Shown: positions 1-12,071 of the stretch, piece by piece
How positions within the stretch are numbered: position 1 is the first letter of the stretch
Layout of the letters: the number at the start of each line of letters is the position of its first letter
Assembly: GCF_006459125.1 (NCBI RefSeq)
Contig: NZ_CP041070.1
Location: forward strand, 1 to 64,000
Direction of reading: 5' to 3'
DNA length: 64,000 bases
Source of the DNA: Halarcobacter anaerophilus
Lineage (GTDB): Bacteria > Campylobacterota > Campylobacteria > Campylobacterales > Arcobacteraceae
Program-made: the position numbers and the translations under genes
Notes under the pieces: generated by a model
Told to the model about the DNA's origin: nothing
Seen by the model: the letters and a program-made list of their open reading frames with translations, nothing else
Databases searched by the model: none

Positions 1-1308
1 ATGACAAGTAAAGAGTTTTTAACTATTATAAAAAAAGAAGCTAATCCAACAGATTATAAAAGATATCTAAAACAGTTAAACTACAAAAAAATAACTTCTG
101 ACGAAAAACTAGCGGTATTTGAAGTTCCCAACAGATATTTGGCATCTTGGATAAAAAGTAAATATAAACCTTTAATACAGCACTGTTTCGAGATTTACGA
201 CGGAACAAAACCTCATATCGAGATAAAAATAACAGGTGAAAAAAAGAGCAAAAAAGAGATTATCTCCGAAAAAGCTAAAAATGAAGCTACGGAAAGTACT
301 ATTTTAAATCCTTCATATACTTTTGATTCTTTTGTAGTAGGAAGTTCCAACCAGATGGCTTATAACGCTTCTTTGGCAGTTTCCGAAAAACCGGGAGTTC
401 AATATAATCCACTATTTATTTACGGTGGTACGGGACTTGGGAAAACCCACCTTTTACAAGCAATAGGTAATGATGCTATTGAAAAAGGCAAAACCGTAAT
501 ATATGTAACAATTGAACAGTTTATGAATGATTTTACCTTCTCTATTAAAAATAAAAATATGGAACATTTTAGAGGTAAATATAGAAAATGTGATGTTTTA
601 CTTATTGATGATATCCAGTTTTTAAGCGGTAAAGAGCAGACTCAAGAGGAGTTTTTTCACACCTTTAACGAACTTCATAATGCAAAAAAACAGATAGTTA
701 TGACAAGTGACAGACTGCCTTCACAAATTGCAGGATTGGTAGATAGATTAAAATCTCGATTTGAATGGGGATTAACAGCAGACATACAAATGCCCGGACT
801 TGAAACAAAAATTGCTATTATTGAGAAAAAAAGTGAATTAAACGGTATTAATCTAAGCAGAGAAATCGTAAACTATATCGCAACAAACTTAGATAACTCT
901 ATTAGAGAAATAGAGGGCGTTTTGATTAAGTTAAATGCCAGTGCATCACTGCTTAACCAAGAGATTAATTTAGAACTTGCCCAAAGTCTTTTAAAAGAGC
1001 AAATAAGAGAGAAAAAAGAGAATATTAAATTACCCGATATTATTTCACTTGTTGCAAATGAGCTTAATATCAAACCAAGTGATATTAAATCGAAAAAAAG
1101 AACGGCAACGGTTGCAAATGCCAGAAGGGTTGTAATTTATCTTGCAAGAGAGTTAACACACAACTCAATGCCTGATATTGCTAAGTTTTTAGGTATGAAA
1201 GATCATAGTTCTATTTCAAAAAATATTCAAAAAACGAATAAATTGATTGAAACAGATGAGAACTTCAAATTGATCATTCAAAATTTGAAAAATAAAATCA
1301 TTCATTAA
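1..1308 (+). CDS. dnaA: Chromosomal replication initiator protein DnaA
   Basis: DnaA binds DnaA boxes at the origin, melts the DNA and loads the helicase; it also acts as a transcription factor. The 435 residues show the usual order: N-terminal interaction domain (about 1-85), variable linker, AAA+ ATPase with Walker A GGTGLGKT at 142-149 and Walker B VLLIDDIQFL near 200, and a C-terminal DNA-binding domain ending in the family signature with DHSSISKN at 401-408. The length is normal for Campylobacterota. The ATG is base 1 of the window, so its promoter and ribosome site lie outside. The next gene is dnaN, after a 165-base gap that holds DnaA boxes. Confidence 0.98.
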   Translation: MTSKEFLTIIKKEANPTDYKRYLKQLNYKKITSDEKLAVFEVPNRYLASWIKSKYKPLIQHCFEIYDGTKPHIEIKITGEKKSKKEIISEKAKNEATESTILNPSYTFDSFVVGSSNQMAYNASLAVSEKPGVQYNPLFIYGGTGLGKTHLLQAIGNDAIEKGKTVIYVTIEQFMNDFTFSIKNKNMEHFRGKYRKCDVLLIDDIQFLSGKEQTQEEFFHTFNELHNAKKQIVMTSDRLPSQIAGLVDRLKSRFEWGLTADIQMPGLETKIAIIEKKSELNGINLSREIVNYIATNLDNSIREIEGVLIKLNASASLLNQEINLELAQSLLKEQIREKKENIKLPDIISLVANELNIKPSDIKSKKRTATVANARRVVIYLARELTHNSMPDIAKFLGMKDHSSISKNIQKTNKLIETDENFKLIIQNLKNKIIH

Positions 1309-1336
1309 GGGGCGGAAGAAAAAGTTTAAAGTTAAA

Positions 1337-1428
1337 GTGTGAAAAGGTGTGAACTGTTAAAGCTATTTATTCACATACACAAAGTTCGAATAAATAGGGT
1401 TTAGAATAAAGTTTTCATCTTTTCACAC
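1337..1428. other. Candidate replication origin: DnaA-box cluster between dnaA and dnaN
   Basis: Within 92 bases there are four 9-mers with the TTCAC core reported for DnaA boxes of Campylobacterota: TTTTCACAC on the minus strand (1337-1345), AGTTCACAC on the minus strand (1347-1355), TTATTCACA on the plus strand (1367-1375, a consensus box) and TTTTCACAC on the plus strand (1420-1428). Two boxes on each strand face one another. In Helicobacter and relatives an origin module with the unwinding element lies directly downstream of dnaA, so this is a good candidate. The region upstream of dnaA, which could hold a second module, is not in the window. The boxes could also serve in control of dnaN. 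Confidence 0.65.
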
Positions 1429-1473
1429 TAACTACTACTTCCACTATCTTAAATAATAAATAGGAGCTAATAA

Positions 1474-4884
<3,411 letters not shown>

Positions 4885-4885
<1 letters not shown>

Positions 4886-4908
4886 AAAAGAGGAGAAATC
4901 CTCTTTTT
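4885..4908 (+). terminator. Intrinsic terminator after gyrB
   Basis: A perfect 10-bp inverted repeat, AAAAAGAGGA (4885-4894) and TCCTCTTTTT (4899-4908), closes on a GAAA tetraloop and ends in a T run. It begins at the gyrB stop codon and separates gyrB from the next gene. Confidence 0.85.
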
Positions 4909-4948
4909 ACTCCTTTAAACTTATTTTCATATATAATTTGGAGATTTA

Positions 4949-5479
4949 ATGAGAAAAAGAAAATTATTATCTTATGAAGCTAAGATAATTTTGGGTCTAA
5001 TTTTTATTATTGCACTGATATTTTTGCCTTTCAATATTTCAGAAGATTTAATTTATTTAGAAACAAAAATAGAAAATTTTTATAACAAATATATCAATAT
5101 ATATCCTCTATGGGCACAATTATCGGTACTTTTTACTCCGTTTTTAATATATTTTCTAATTTATCAAATTAGAAAAAACAGATGCTCTTATAAAGAGGAT
5201 ATTATTTATGATATGAAGTGGAAATGGGAGTGGTCTAAAGATGAAATTGTAAATCTACAATGTTTTTGCCCCTATTGTGATACAGAACTTTATTATGATA
5301 CGACTAAATCAAATTATGATAATTTAGATATTAGTAAACTTGATTTTATCTGCGAAAATTGTAATAAAGTAATTGCTTCAATTCCAAACAGAGATGATGC
5401 CTTAAGAACTTCTAATAATATAAAAAAAGAGATAAAAAGAGTTATAAGAAAAAGAATCAATAAAAGAGTAGTAAAGTAG
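4949..5479 (+). CDS. Small membrane protein with a cytoplasmic zinc-ribbon-like domain
   Basis: I do not recognise a named family. The 176 residues show two hydrophobic segments (about 9-30 and 52-72) separated by a short acidic/aromatic loop, then a soluble part with two Cys-x2-Cys pairs: CPYC near 109-112 and CENC near 135-138, spaced as in a zinc ribbon. The C-terminus is very basic (RVIRKRINKRVVK). The ATG at 4949 has GGAG eight bases upstream. It lies alone between the gyrB terminator and a promoter for the rhodanese gene. The zinc-binding role is inferred from the Cys spacing only. Confidence 0.6.
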   Translation: MRKRKLLSYEAKIILGLIFIIALIFLPFNISEDLIYLETKIENFYNKYINIYPLWAQLSVLFTPFLIYFLIYQIRKNRCSYKEDIIYDMKWKWEWSKDEIVNLQCFCPYCDTELYYDTTKSNYDNLDISKLDFICENCNKVIASIPNRDDALRTSNNIKKEIKRVIRKRINKRVVK

Positions 5480-5515
5480 TCATATTTAATTTATTAATAT
5501 ATAAAATAATTATTG

Positions 5516-5521
5516 TATAAT
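5516..5521 (+). promoter_or_regulatory. Candidate -10 box for the rhodanese gene
   Basis: A perfect TATAAT lies 29 bases before the ATG at 5551, preceded by AT-rich DNA without a clear -35, as is common for sigma-70 promoters in this phylum. Confidence 0.45.
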
Positions 5522-5550
5522 TTTAAATAAACTTAAAAAAAGAGTCTCAA

Positions 5551-6438
5551 ATGAAAATTTTTAAGACAATTTTAATTCTAATATTCGTTTCTATAGGACT
5601 GTTTGGAGCTTCTACTTTAGATAATAAAGAAAAAAAAGTTCCTTCAATAGTTTCGATTGATTGGTTAAAAAATAATTTTGACAACCCAAATCTTTCCATA
5701 ATAGATTTAAGGCAGAAAGAGGATTATTTAAAAGGGCATATTAAAAATGCCGTAAATATTCCGGCTTTAAAATCTCTTTTTGATGAAAAATTTTTTATGC
5801 CCAAACTTGATTTTTTGAAAGAGTTATTCAGTAATGCGGGAATCGACGAAAATAGTTTGGTAGTAGCTTATGATAACGGAGATTTTATCTGGGCAGCAAG
5901 ATTTTATTGGATATTACAAACATTGGGACATGACAATGTAGGACTTTTAAAAGTCTCTTACGGTCCTTTGATAAAAAGAGAATTTTCTATTGCTACAGAT
6001 GATTATAAAGCTCTTAGAAAAGAGTTTATACCAAGAGTAGATGATGAAAAAATAGAGACAAAATTAAGTACTTATTTATCAATCGGCAATAAAACGATTA
6101 TTGACGGAAGAAAAAAATCCCATTATGAGGGCAAAGAGTCTTTGGCAAAAAGATTCGGTCATATACCAACAGCTCAAAATTATGCTTGTACTCAAAATTA
6201 TCAAGTTTCAAAAGACGGCAATGTTATGAGAGATTTAAAGGAGTTAAAAAAAGTTTATAAAGATATACCAAAAGACAAAGAGATTATTCTTTATTGTGAC
6301 GGAGGAGCTGAAGCTGCTTTAAACTATATTGTTTTAAAAGAGTTGGGATATAAGACTTCTGTTTACGACGGTTCTTGGTTAGAGTGGGGAAATGATTCTG
6401 AACTTCCGATTGTAAATCCTTCATTAAATAAAAAGTGA
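5551..6438 (+). CDS. Periplasmic thiosulfate sulfurtransferase (tandem rhodanese)
   Basis: This enzyme moves sulfane sulfur from thiosulfate or a similar donor to a thiophilic acceptor. The 295 residues begin with a signal peptide (hydrophobic 5-20, cleavage likely after GLFGA) and contain two rhodanese domains. The N-terminal one (about 30-145) has DLRQKEDYLKGHIKNAVNIP and no active-site Cys, as usual for the inactive half. The C-terminal one (about 160-285) has the active loop CDGGAEAA with Cys near 250 and the family end motif YDGSWLEWGND. The kinase gene starts seven bases downstream, so the two are probably cotranscribed. Confidence 0.88.
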   Translation: MKIFKTILILIFVSIGLFGASTLDNKEKKVPSIVSIDWLKNNFDNPNLSIIDLRQKEDYLKGHIKNAVNIPALKSLFDEKFFMPKLDFLKELFSNAGIDENSLVVAYDNGDFIWAARFYWILQTLGHDNVGLLKVSYGPLIKREFSIATDDYKALRKEFIPRVDDEKIETKLSTYLSIGNKTIIDGRKKSHYEGKESLAKRFGHIPTAQNYACTQNYQVSKDGNVMRDLKELKKVYKDIPKDKEIILYCDGGAEAALNYIVLKELGYKTSVYDGSWLEWGNDSELPIVNPSLNKK

Positions 6439-6444
6439 TAAAAG

Positions 6445-8247
6445 TTGAAATATAAAGGTTCTATAAGAAAAAGGCTTATTTCTATAATTATGTTAGTTAC
6501 TATTCTAACAGGTTCTATAGGATATACGGCTTTTGTATATTGGTATATGTCTAATCAGTATAATAATACTTTAAAACTCTCTAAATCTATAGGATTAGTC
6601 TTAAGCCAAGATATAGCAAAATTGGTTTTGTTAAATGATATCTCTGCAGCTTCCGATATTATTACAAAGTTAAAATCTTTTTCTGCTTTAAAATCAATGG
6701 TTTTATACAAACTAAACGGTGAACCTATTTTGCAATACAATAAAGCCGATAAAACTTTTAGCGTGGATAAACTTCCAGATGAAAAACATAGAGATTCCAT
6801 AATCAAAGGAAGAGATTTAAAGCTTTACGTAAAAGCAAATTATCAAAATACAAATTTAGGGCATATTCAGTTTAATTTTAAAATCGATACGGTTTATGAT
6901 GTAATAAAAAAAGATATAGAAGCTTTGCTTGTAATTCTTTTTATAATAGTTTTTTCTTCTTATCTTTTGGCAATATATTTTGCAAAAAAATTTACGAATC
7001 CTATTTTAAATCTTGTCTCTTTTTTGGAAAAAATATATTTTACGGAATCTCTTACAAACAGAATTAAAATTGAAGAGAACAATGAGTACGGGAAACTCTA
7101 TGATGAAGTAAATACTATGTTGGAACGTATTGAAAAATCTCATGATGAGTTAAAAATTGCGGCAGTAGCTTTTGAGACTCAAAGCGGAATGTTAATCACG
7201 GATAAAAATCAAAAAATTTTAAGAGTAAACAAAGCTTTTACAAAAATTACGGGTTATAGTATAGATGAAGTTGTAGGAAAAACTCCGTCGATATTAAAAT
7301 CAGGAATTCATAATGACAAGTTTTATCAAAATATGTACAGCTCTTTAGGCAAAAATCTTTTTTGGATAGGTGAAATAAATAACAGGCACAAAGACGGAAG
7401 TATAGTAAATGAGCTTTTAACGATACATGCAATTTTGGATAATAATGACCAAGTTATCTATTACGTAAGTTCATTTTTGGATATTACCGCTCAAAAAAAG
7501 GCAGAAAAAGAGTTAAAACAAAAAGAGAGTCTTTTAGTTCAACAATCAAAAATGGCGGCAATGGGCGAAATGTTGGAAAATATAGCCCATCAATGGAGAC
7601 AGCCTCTTTCTCTTATTTCAACTACATCTAGCGGACTTTTATTAAGAAAAAGTATGGATATTGAAATTCCTGAAGAAGAAGAGAAAAAAGATTTGGAAAA
7701 AATAGGTGATACCGTAAAATATCTTTCTGAAACAATAGATGATTTTAGAAACTATTTTAAACCAAACAAGAGTAAAAATTTATTTGATATCAAAGAGTGT
7801 TATGAAAAAGCCTTTAAACTTCTTCAACCCAAATTTAAAAGTTTGGATATAAAAGTAATTGAAAATCTTGAAAGTATCGAAATCCTAGGATTTGAAAATG
7901 AATTTATTCAAGTAATAATGAATCTTTTAAATAATGCAAAAGATGTATTGGAAGATAAAGGCGTAGAAAATAAATTGATTTTTATAGATATTTATAAACA
8001 AAACGATAAAGCTGTTTTTTCAATCAAAGACAACGGTCAGGGAATCAATAAAGATATTATAAATAGAGTTTTTGAGCCTTATTTTACTACAAAAGAGGAA
8101 AGTAACGGTACTGGTATCGGACTTTATATGTCCAAAGAGATGGTAGAAAAACATATGGAGGGTAAATTAAAAGTTAAAAATGAAACTTATACTTATGAAA
8201 ACAGTGAGTATAAGGGTGCTTGTTTTAAAGTCTATTTACCTTTATAA
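6445..8247 (+). CDS. PAS-containing membrane sensor histidine kinase
   Basis: A membrane-bound sensor kinase that would phosphorylate an unidentified response regulator; none is adjacent. The 600 residues have a transmembrane segment at about 12-32, a roughly 125-residue periplasmic sensor region, a second membrane segment near 165-182, a HAMP-like stretch, a PAS domain (about 235-350), then a HisKA domain with H382 in NIAHQWRQPL, the form typical of Campylobacterota. The ATPase domain has NLLNNAKDVL, DNGQGI and GTGIGLYMSKEM. The start is TTG at 6445, seven bases after the rhodanese stop. The pairing with the rhodanese suggests, without proving, a sulfur- or redox-linked signal. Confidence 0.88.
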   Translation: MKYKGSIRKRLISIIMLVTILTGSIGYTAFVYWYMSNQYNNTLKLSKSIGLVLSQDIAKLVLLNDISAASDIITKLKSFSALKSMVLYKLNGEPILQYNKADKTFSVDKLPDEKHRDSIIKGRDLKLYVKANYQNTNLGHIQFNFKIDTVYDVIKKDIEALLVILFIIVFSSYLLAIYFAKKFTNPILNLVSFLEKIYFTESLTNRIKIEENNEYGKLYDEVNTMLERIEKSHDELKIAAVAFETQSGMLITDKNQKILRVNKAFTKITGYSIDEVVGKTPSILKSGIHNDKFYQNMYSSLGKNLFWIGEINNRHKDGSIVNELLTIHAILDNNDQVIYYVSSFLDITAQKKAEKELKQKESLLVQQSKMAAMGEMLENIAHQWRQPLSLISTTSSGLLLRKSMDIEIPEEEEKKDLEKIGDTVKYLSETIDDFRNYFKPNKSKNLFDIKECYEKAFKLLQPKFKSLDIKVIENLESIEILGFENEFIQVIMNLLNNAKDVLEDKGVENKLIFIDIYKQNDKAVFSIKDNGQGINKDIINRVFEPYFTTKEESNGTGIGLYMSKEMVEKHMEGKLKVKNETYTYENSEYKGACFKVYLPL

Positions 8248-8303
8248 ATTTTTTAAATCTCTTACAATTTGTAATTAAATTAAAAAAATCCGTTTTTTTG
8301 TTT

Positions 8304-8309
8304 TATACT
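8304..8309 (+). promoter_or_regulatory. Candidate -10 box for the DUF3010 gene
   Basis: TATACT lies 25 bases before the ATG at 8335, following a T-rich stretch. It is the only promoter-like element in the 87-base gap after the kinase gene. Confidence 0.35.
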
Positions 8310-8334
8310 TCCACAAATATATAAAAGGAATTAA

Positions 8335-8730
8335 ATGAATATTTGTGGAATTGAACTTAAAAGTAATTATGCAGTTTTGGTTGTTTTAAAAGATAAAGAG
8401 TTCATAGATTTAAAAATAAAAAAAATTGTTTTGGGAGATGATGAAAAACAGGATAGTATAAGAACTTTCTGCAATGAATTTCTGCTTTTTTTAGAAAAGA
8501 ATGAAATAGAAAAAATTTATATAAAAAAAAGAGCAAAAAAAGGAACTTTTGCAGGGGGTGCGAATACTTTTAAAATTGAAGCTTTGATTCAGTTAAATCC
8601 AATTTGTGAAGTTAATCTTATCTCTGCACAAACAATAAGCTCTTTTGAAAAGAAAAATACCGTAACTTTTCCCGAAAATTTAAAAAAATATCAAGAACAG
8701 GCATATTTAACCCTTTTGAGTTCATTATAA
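8335..8730 (+). CDS. DUF3010 family protein
   Basis: The 131 residues match what I recall of the DUF3010 family: an N-terminal CGIELKSNYAVLVVL, a central KKRAKKGTFAGGANTFKIEA and a C-terminal region ending in a short helical tail. The fold is thought to be RNase H-like, which fits the beta-rich N-terminus, but no function is established to my knowledge. The ATG follows AAGGAATTAA. It is soluble, without signal peptide. The next gene has its own -10 box. Confidence 0.75.
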   Translation: MNICGIELKSNYAVLVVLKDKEFIDLKIKKIVLGDDEKQDSIRTFCNEFLLFLEKNEIEKIYIKKRAKKGTFAGGANTFKIEALIQLNPICEVNLISAQTISSFEKKNTVTFPENLKKYQEQAYLTLLSSL

Positions 8731-8732
8731 GA

Positions 8733-8738
8733 TATAAT
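8733..8738 (+). promoter_or_regulatory. Candidate -10 box for the VOC protein gene
   Basis: TATAAT sits directly after the upstream stop codon and 26 bases before the ATG at 8764, implying a short leader. Confidence 0.4.
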
Positions 8739-8763
8739 ATAAAAAAATATAAAAGGTTTTACA

Positions 8764-9156
8764 ATGTTTAAAATAAAAGCTATAGATCATTTAGTTTTGA
8801 CCGTAAAAGATATTGAAAAAACTGTAGAGTTTTATACCTCTGTTTTAGGCATGGAAAAAGAGATCTTCCAAGAGCACAGAGTTGCTCTAAAATTTGGACA
8901 TCAAAAAATAAATCTGCATCAATTAAATAGTGAATTTGAACCTAAAGCATTAAATGTAAAAGAGGGAAGTGCAGATTTATGTTTTGTTACGGATACAAGT
9001 ATAGTTGAGTTTAAAAAACATATAGAATCTTTTGGTATAGAGATAATTGAAGGTCCTGTTGAAAGAACAGGTGCAATAGGAAAGATTAATTCAATTTATA
9101 TAAGAGATCCCGACGGGAATCTAATTGAAGTTTCAAACTATATTTATAGTATTTAG
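8764..9156 (+). CDS. VOC family (glyoxalase/dioxygenase superfamily) protein
   Basis: A single vicinal-oxygen-chelate unit pair of 130 residues, with the family opening IDHLVLTVKDIEKTVEFY (about 6-23), a central FGHQKINLHQ and the C-terminal metal-ligand region YIRDPDGNLIEVSNY. The likely metal ligands are His8, His50 or 54 and the Glu in LIEVS. It resembles the GLOD5-like subgroup. The substrate cannot be told from sequence. AAAAGG precedes the ATG. It is followed by a hairpin shared with the convergent oxidoreductase gene. Confidence 0.85.
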   Translation: MFKIKAIDHLVLTVKDIEKTVEFYTSVLGMEKEIFQEHRVALKFGHQKINLHQLNSEFEPKALNVKEGSADLCFVTDTSIVEFKKHIESFGIEIIEGPVERTGAIGKINSIYIRDPDGNLIEVSNYIYSI

Positions 9157-9177
9157 CATACTTAAAAAAGTATGCTA
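9154..9177. terminator. Bidirectional terminator between convergent genes
   Basis: TAGCATAC (9154-9161) and GTATGCTA (9170-9177) form an 8-bp stem around an A/T loop. It overlaps both stop codons of the convergent VOC and oxidoreductase genes. Confidence 0.7.
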
Positions 9178-10023
9178 TTTAAATAGTTTGTAAATAGAGC
9201 AGAAATCCTCTTCTCCTTTACCCTCTTTTTTCATTTTTCCGAAAAGCTCTTTTGGAATAGCTGCTGTGTATAAAGGCTGATTCATACTGTAAGCTAAATC
9301 TTGCAGAGTATGCAGATCTTTGTAAATTGCACTATTTGAGAAATGGGCACTAAAATCTTCATCTATTAGTTTTTGAGTTTTTCCTTTTAAAACAAGGGAT
9401 TGACCTCCGCCTACTCCCAATATTTTAAGAAGTTCACTTTTATTTATATCACAAGCTTCACCTAAAGCCGTACACTCTGCAATAGTAGCCATAAATGAAC
9501 CTAAACAAAGATTGTTTATCAGTTTCATTTTAGAAGCTTTCCCTTTCTCTTTTAAATAAAAAATCTCTTTTCCTATTTTTTGTAAAAATGGTTTACAAAG
9601 CTCAAAAGTACTCTCTTTTCCCGAAGTTACTATTGTAAGTGCCCCTTGTAAAGCAGGAGGAACACTTCCGAAAATAGGAGATTCTAAATAATTACCCCCT
9701 TTTTTTTCGATTTTTTCGTGAAAAGTAAGAACTTTTTCATAATGATTTGTTGTTAAATCAATAATAGTTTTACCTTTTAAATCAGCACTTAAAATACCGT
9801 TTTGCATCTCAAATATATTTTCAACCGCAGCTGATTCAAAAAGACACATAAAAACCGTGTCACACTCTTCAACAAGCTCTTTTGGACTGTTTGCAATATC
9901 TAAACCCATATGTTCGACTTTTGATTTTGTTCTGTTATATATTTTTACTTCTTCTTTTTGGTCAAGAAGTCTTTTAACAATTGCACTACCTAAATTTCCA
10001 AGTCCTATGAAACCTATAGCCAT
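9175..10023 (-). CDS. NAD(P)-dependent beta-hydroxyacid dehydrogenase (3-hydroxyisobutyrate dehydrogenase family)
   Basis: A 282-residue enzyme of the family that includes 3-hydroxyisobutyrate dehydrogenase, tartronate semialdehyde reductase and glyoxylate/succinic-semialdehyde reductases. The Rossmann motif is GFIGLGNLGSAIV (4-16); the substrate loop is SPIFGSVPPALQGALTIVTSG; the catalytic lysine lies in KMKLINN near 165-171. The arginine after strand 2 (YNRTKSK) favours NADP. Glyoxylate or tartronate semialdehyde would fit the allantoin genes further along, but the 6-kb distance makes that a weak link. It is transcribed alone. Confidence 0.85.
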   Translation of the reverse strand: MAIGFIGLGNLGSAIVKRLLDQKEEVKIYNRTKSKVEHMGLDIANSPKELVEECDTVFMCLFESAAVENIFEMQNGILSADLKGKTIIDLTTNHYEKVLTFHEKIEKKGGNYLESPIFGSVPPALQGALTIVTSGKESTFELCKPFLQKIGKEIFYLKEKGKASKMKLINNLCLGSFMATIAECTALGEACDINKSELLKILGVGGGQSLVLKGKTQKLIDEDFSAHFSNSAIYKDLHTLQDLAYSMNQPLYTAAIPKELFGKMKKEGKGEEDFCSIYKLFK

Positions 10024-10137
10024 ATAAATCCTTTTCTTTTTTTCAAATTATAATAAAATCTATCATAAAAATAAGACTTCAAAAATAATAAATTTTGTTA
10101 ACATATAATTCTTATTTAAATAAAAATATTATTAATT

Positions 10138-10155
10138 ATATTCCAAAAGGAATAT
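10138..10155. repeat. Short palindrome upstream of the first LRV-like gene
   Basis: ATATTCC and GGAATAT (7 bp each) flank an AAAA spacer, 36 bases before the ATG at 10191. It could be an operator or part of the 5' leader. No matching copy was seen before the paralogue at 12157. Confidence 0.3.
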
Positions 10156-10190
10156 TATATGCATAATCTCTACAAAAATGGGAGTCTAAC

Positions 10191-10511
10191 ATGAGTATTA
10201 ATGAAAAATCAGTAAATCAACTTCTTCACTTAGCTTCTGTAAGTGATGATATAAAGACCCTTAGAGAATTGGCAAACTCCGAACATATGAATGTAAGAAG
10301 AGCTTTGGCAAAAAATAAAAATATAGATAAATCAATAGGAAACAAACTCCTTTTTGATCCGGTGTTAAACGTCTCTTATATGGCTTCGTTAAATCCAAAT
10401 ACCACTATAAAAAGAGAGTTTGAGGAAAGACTTTTAACAGCCTGTGTAAAGTGCAAAATTGATGAAAGAAAGCTTGATTGTCTGCATTGTCCTTTTAAAG
10501 AATCTAGATAA
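10191..10511 (+). CDS. Small leucine-rich-variant-like repeat protein with a C-terminal 4-Cys motif (copy 1)
   Basis: I do not know a named function. The 106 residues contain two helical units of about 24 residues, centred on MNVRRALAKNKNI and VLNVSYMASLNPNT, which look like leucine-rich-variant (LRV) repeats (D-x-x-VR-x-x-VA-x-NP pattern). The C-terminus has CVKC-x8-CLHC (near 85-99), a possible zinc or iron-sulfur site; the classical LRV protein also carries a cluster. A paralogue with the same LLxDPVLNVSYMASLNP core is encoded at 12157. The ATG follows GGGAG. Its stop overlaps the convergent LysE gene by eight bases. Confidence 0.6.
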   Translation: MSINEKSVNQLLHLASVSDDIKTLRELANSEHMNVRRALAKNKNIDKSIGNKLLFDPVLNVSYMASLNPNTTIKREFEERLLTACVKCKIDERKLDCLHCPFKESR

Positions 10512-11136
10512 GAGTTTCAAGGATAATTAAAAAACCTATTGTAAAAAGTATTACTCCGGAAATCTTTTCTATTAGATTGGAGTAGTTTTCTAAAAAGAGT
10601 TTGCTTTTTTTATTGGTAACTAAATAAACTACGAAAATATCCCAAAGAAGAACGGCAAAAAACATCCATAAAGCATAAAAACTTTGTACAAAAACAGGAG
10701 TAGTGCTTTTTATTGATATGGAAAACATAGTAAAATAAAAAATCGAGTTTTTTGGATTTAAAATGGCAGATAAAAAGCCCATACTAAAAAATTTGACAAG
10801 TGCTTTTCTTTTTTTGCTGATAGTTGTTTTTTTATTAAAAAGTTCTCTTTTTTTGCTTGTAATCAGTAAAAATCCGATATATAAAAGATATATAGAACCT
10901 AAAAGTTTAATTAGGGTAAAAATAGTTTGATTATCTTTTATAAGAGATATTCCAAACAAAGCCAGCAAAATATAAAAAAGATTTGCAAAAGCAATTCCAA
11001 CAGAAGTTAGAACTCCTTCATAACGTCCGTATTTACTAGAGTTTGAAAGAATAATAAAAAAATCTACACCGGGACTTAAAAGTGCTAAAAAATGCGCTAA
11101 CGCAAGGGTTAAAAAATCTGTAAAGTATATTTCCAT
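10504..11136 (-). CDS. LysE/RhtB family amino-acid exporter
   Basis: A 210-residue inner-membrane protein with about six hydrophobic segments and the family opening FLALLSPGVDFFIILSNS (PG and D/N positions conserved). The region ILNPKNSIFYFTMF near 125 is the second family signature. It would export an amino acid or a small metabolite. The AraC-type gene lies 27 bases upstream on the same strand, so this looks like a regulator-exporter pair. The substrate is unknown. Confidence 0.85.
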   Translation of the reverse strand: MEIYFTDFLTLALAHFLALLSPGVDFFIILSNSSKYGRYEGVLTSVGIAFANLFYILLALFGISLIKDNQTIFTLIKLLGSIYLLYIGFLLITSKKRELFNKKTTISKKRKALVKFFSMGFLSAILNPKNSIFYFTMFSISIKSTTPVFVQSFYALWMFFAVLLWDIFVVYLVTNKKSKLFLENYSNLIEKISGVILFTIGFLIILETLI

Positions 11137-11163
11137 AAAGCAATTATAGTTGCTTTGTAAAAA

Positions 11164-11979
11164 TTAATCTTGTACAAAATTGAGTTTATACTCTTTTGGA
11201 GTAGCAGCTACATATTTGCAAAAATTTCTATGAAAATGGCTTTGATCGGAAAACCCGCATTCTAAAGCAGTAAAGGTGATACTTTTTTGCTCTTTTAAGA
11301 GTTTTTTAGCTCTGTTTATTTTCATATTTAACAAATAAGCATGGGGAGTAATATTTTTTTGGGCTTTAAAAATTCTTATTATATAAAAAGGATTTAGATT
11401 AAACTCTTTTGACAACTCTTCTAAAGATATATTTTCAGTAGAGTTTTGCTCCAAATAGTCTGCAATTTTTTCAAAATCTTTATTTTCTTTTTTTTGTTCG
11501 CTCTCTTTCATATAAAGTTTAAATAGTTTTGTAAAAAATTGAATTAACTTCTGCTCTTTTTCTTTGTAAGAGATTTCACTGAAAAGAAGATTGCAGAGAT
11601 TTTTAAAATCCGTATATATCTCTTCATCATATAAAACATCCTCTTCAAAAGGTTTAAAGCCCTCTAAATCTTTGAAAATAGATTTTTGAATACCGTAACA
11701 CCAGTTTGGGTCTAAATAGAGCATATAATAGAGATTCGGCTCTTTTGTAACAGGATTACAAGAGTGAACCTCTTTAGGATTTACAATAGCAAGCATTCCT
11801 ACGTCAAACTCATATTTTTTTGTTTTATTTGAATAAATAGTTTTCCCTTTTAGATTCATTCCTATAGAAAAAGTATTATGAATATGATTTTTATAGTGTT
11901 TTGTATTATTTGAATATCTAAGTTCTACAAAAGGAAGATTTTTATCATTAAAGATTTTTGTAAATATTCTTTTTTTCAT
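11164..11979 (-). CDS. AraC family transcriptional regulator
   Basis: The 271 residues have an N-terminal cupin-like effector domain (about 20-150, with HNTFSIGMNLKG near 34 and NPKEVHSCNPV near 70) and a C-terminal double helix-turn-helix (about 170-265) with LSKEFNLNPFYIIRIFK, MKINRAKKLLKE and ALECGFSDQSHFHRNFCKY. Such regulators usually respond to a small ligand and act on the adjacent transporter, here the LysE exporter downstream. No clear ribosome site precedes the ATG. The 177-base upstream gap is shared with the divergent paralogue gene. Confidence 0.88.
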   Translation of the reverse strand: MKKRIFTKIFNDKNLPFVELRYSNNTKHYKNHIHNTFSIGMNLKGKTIYSNKTKKYEFDVGMLAIVNPKEVHSCNPVTKEPNLYYMLYLDPNWCYGIQKSIFKDLEGFKPFEEDVLYDEEIYTDFKNLCNLLFSEISYKEKEQKLIQFFTKLFKLYMKESEQKKENKDFEKIADYLEQNSTENISLEELSKEFNLNPFYIIRIFKAQKNITPHAYLLNMKINRAKKLLKEQKSITFTALECGFSDQSHFHRNFCKYVAATPKEYKLNFVQD

Positions 11980-12071
11980 ATAAAATTATACAAAATAAAA
12001 GTAATCTTTTTTATAAATTAAAGATATTCCTCTATATAATTAATTGTTTTAATTAAGTTTATTTTATGAAA

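Noticed and set aside
1381-1400. tRNA-like T-loop (GTTCGAATAAATAGGG) in the dnaA-dnaN gap
   Set aside because: There is no matching acceptor stem, D-arm or anticodon arm around it.
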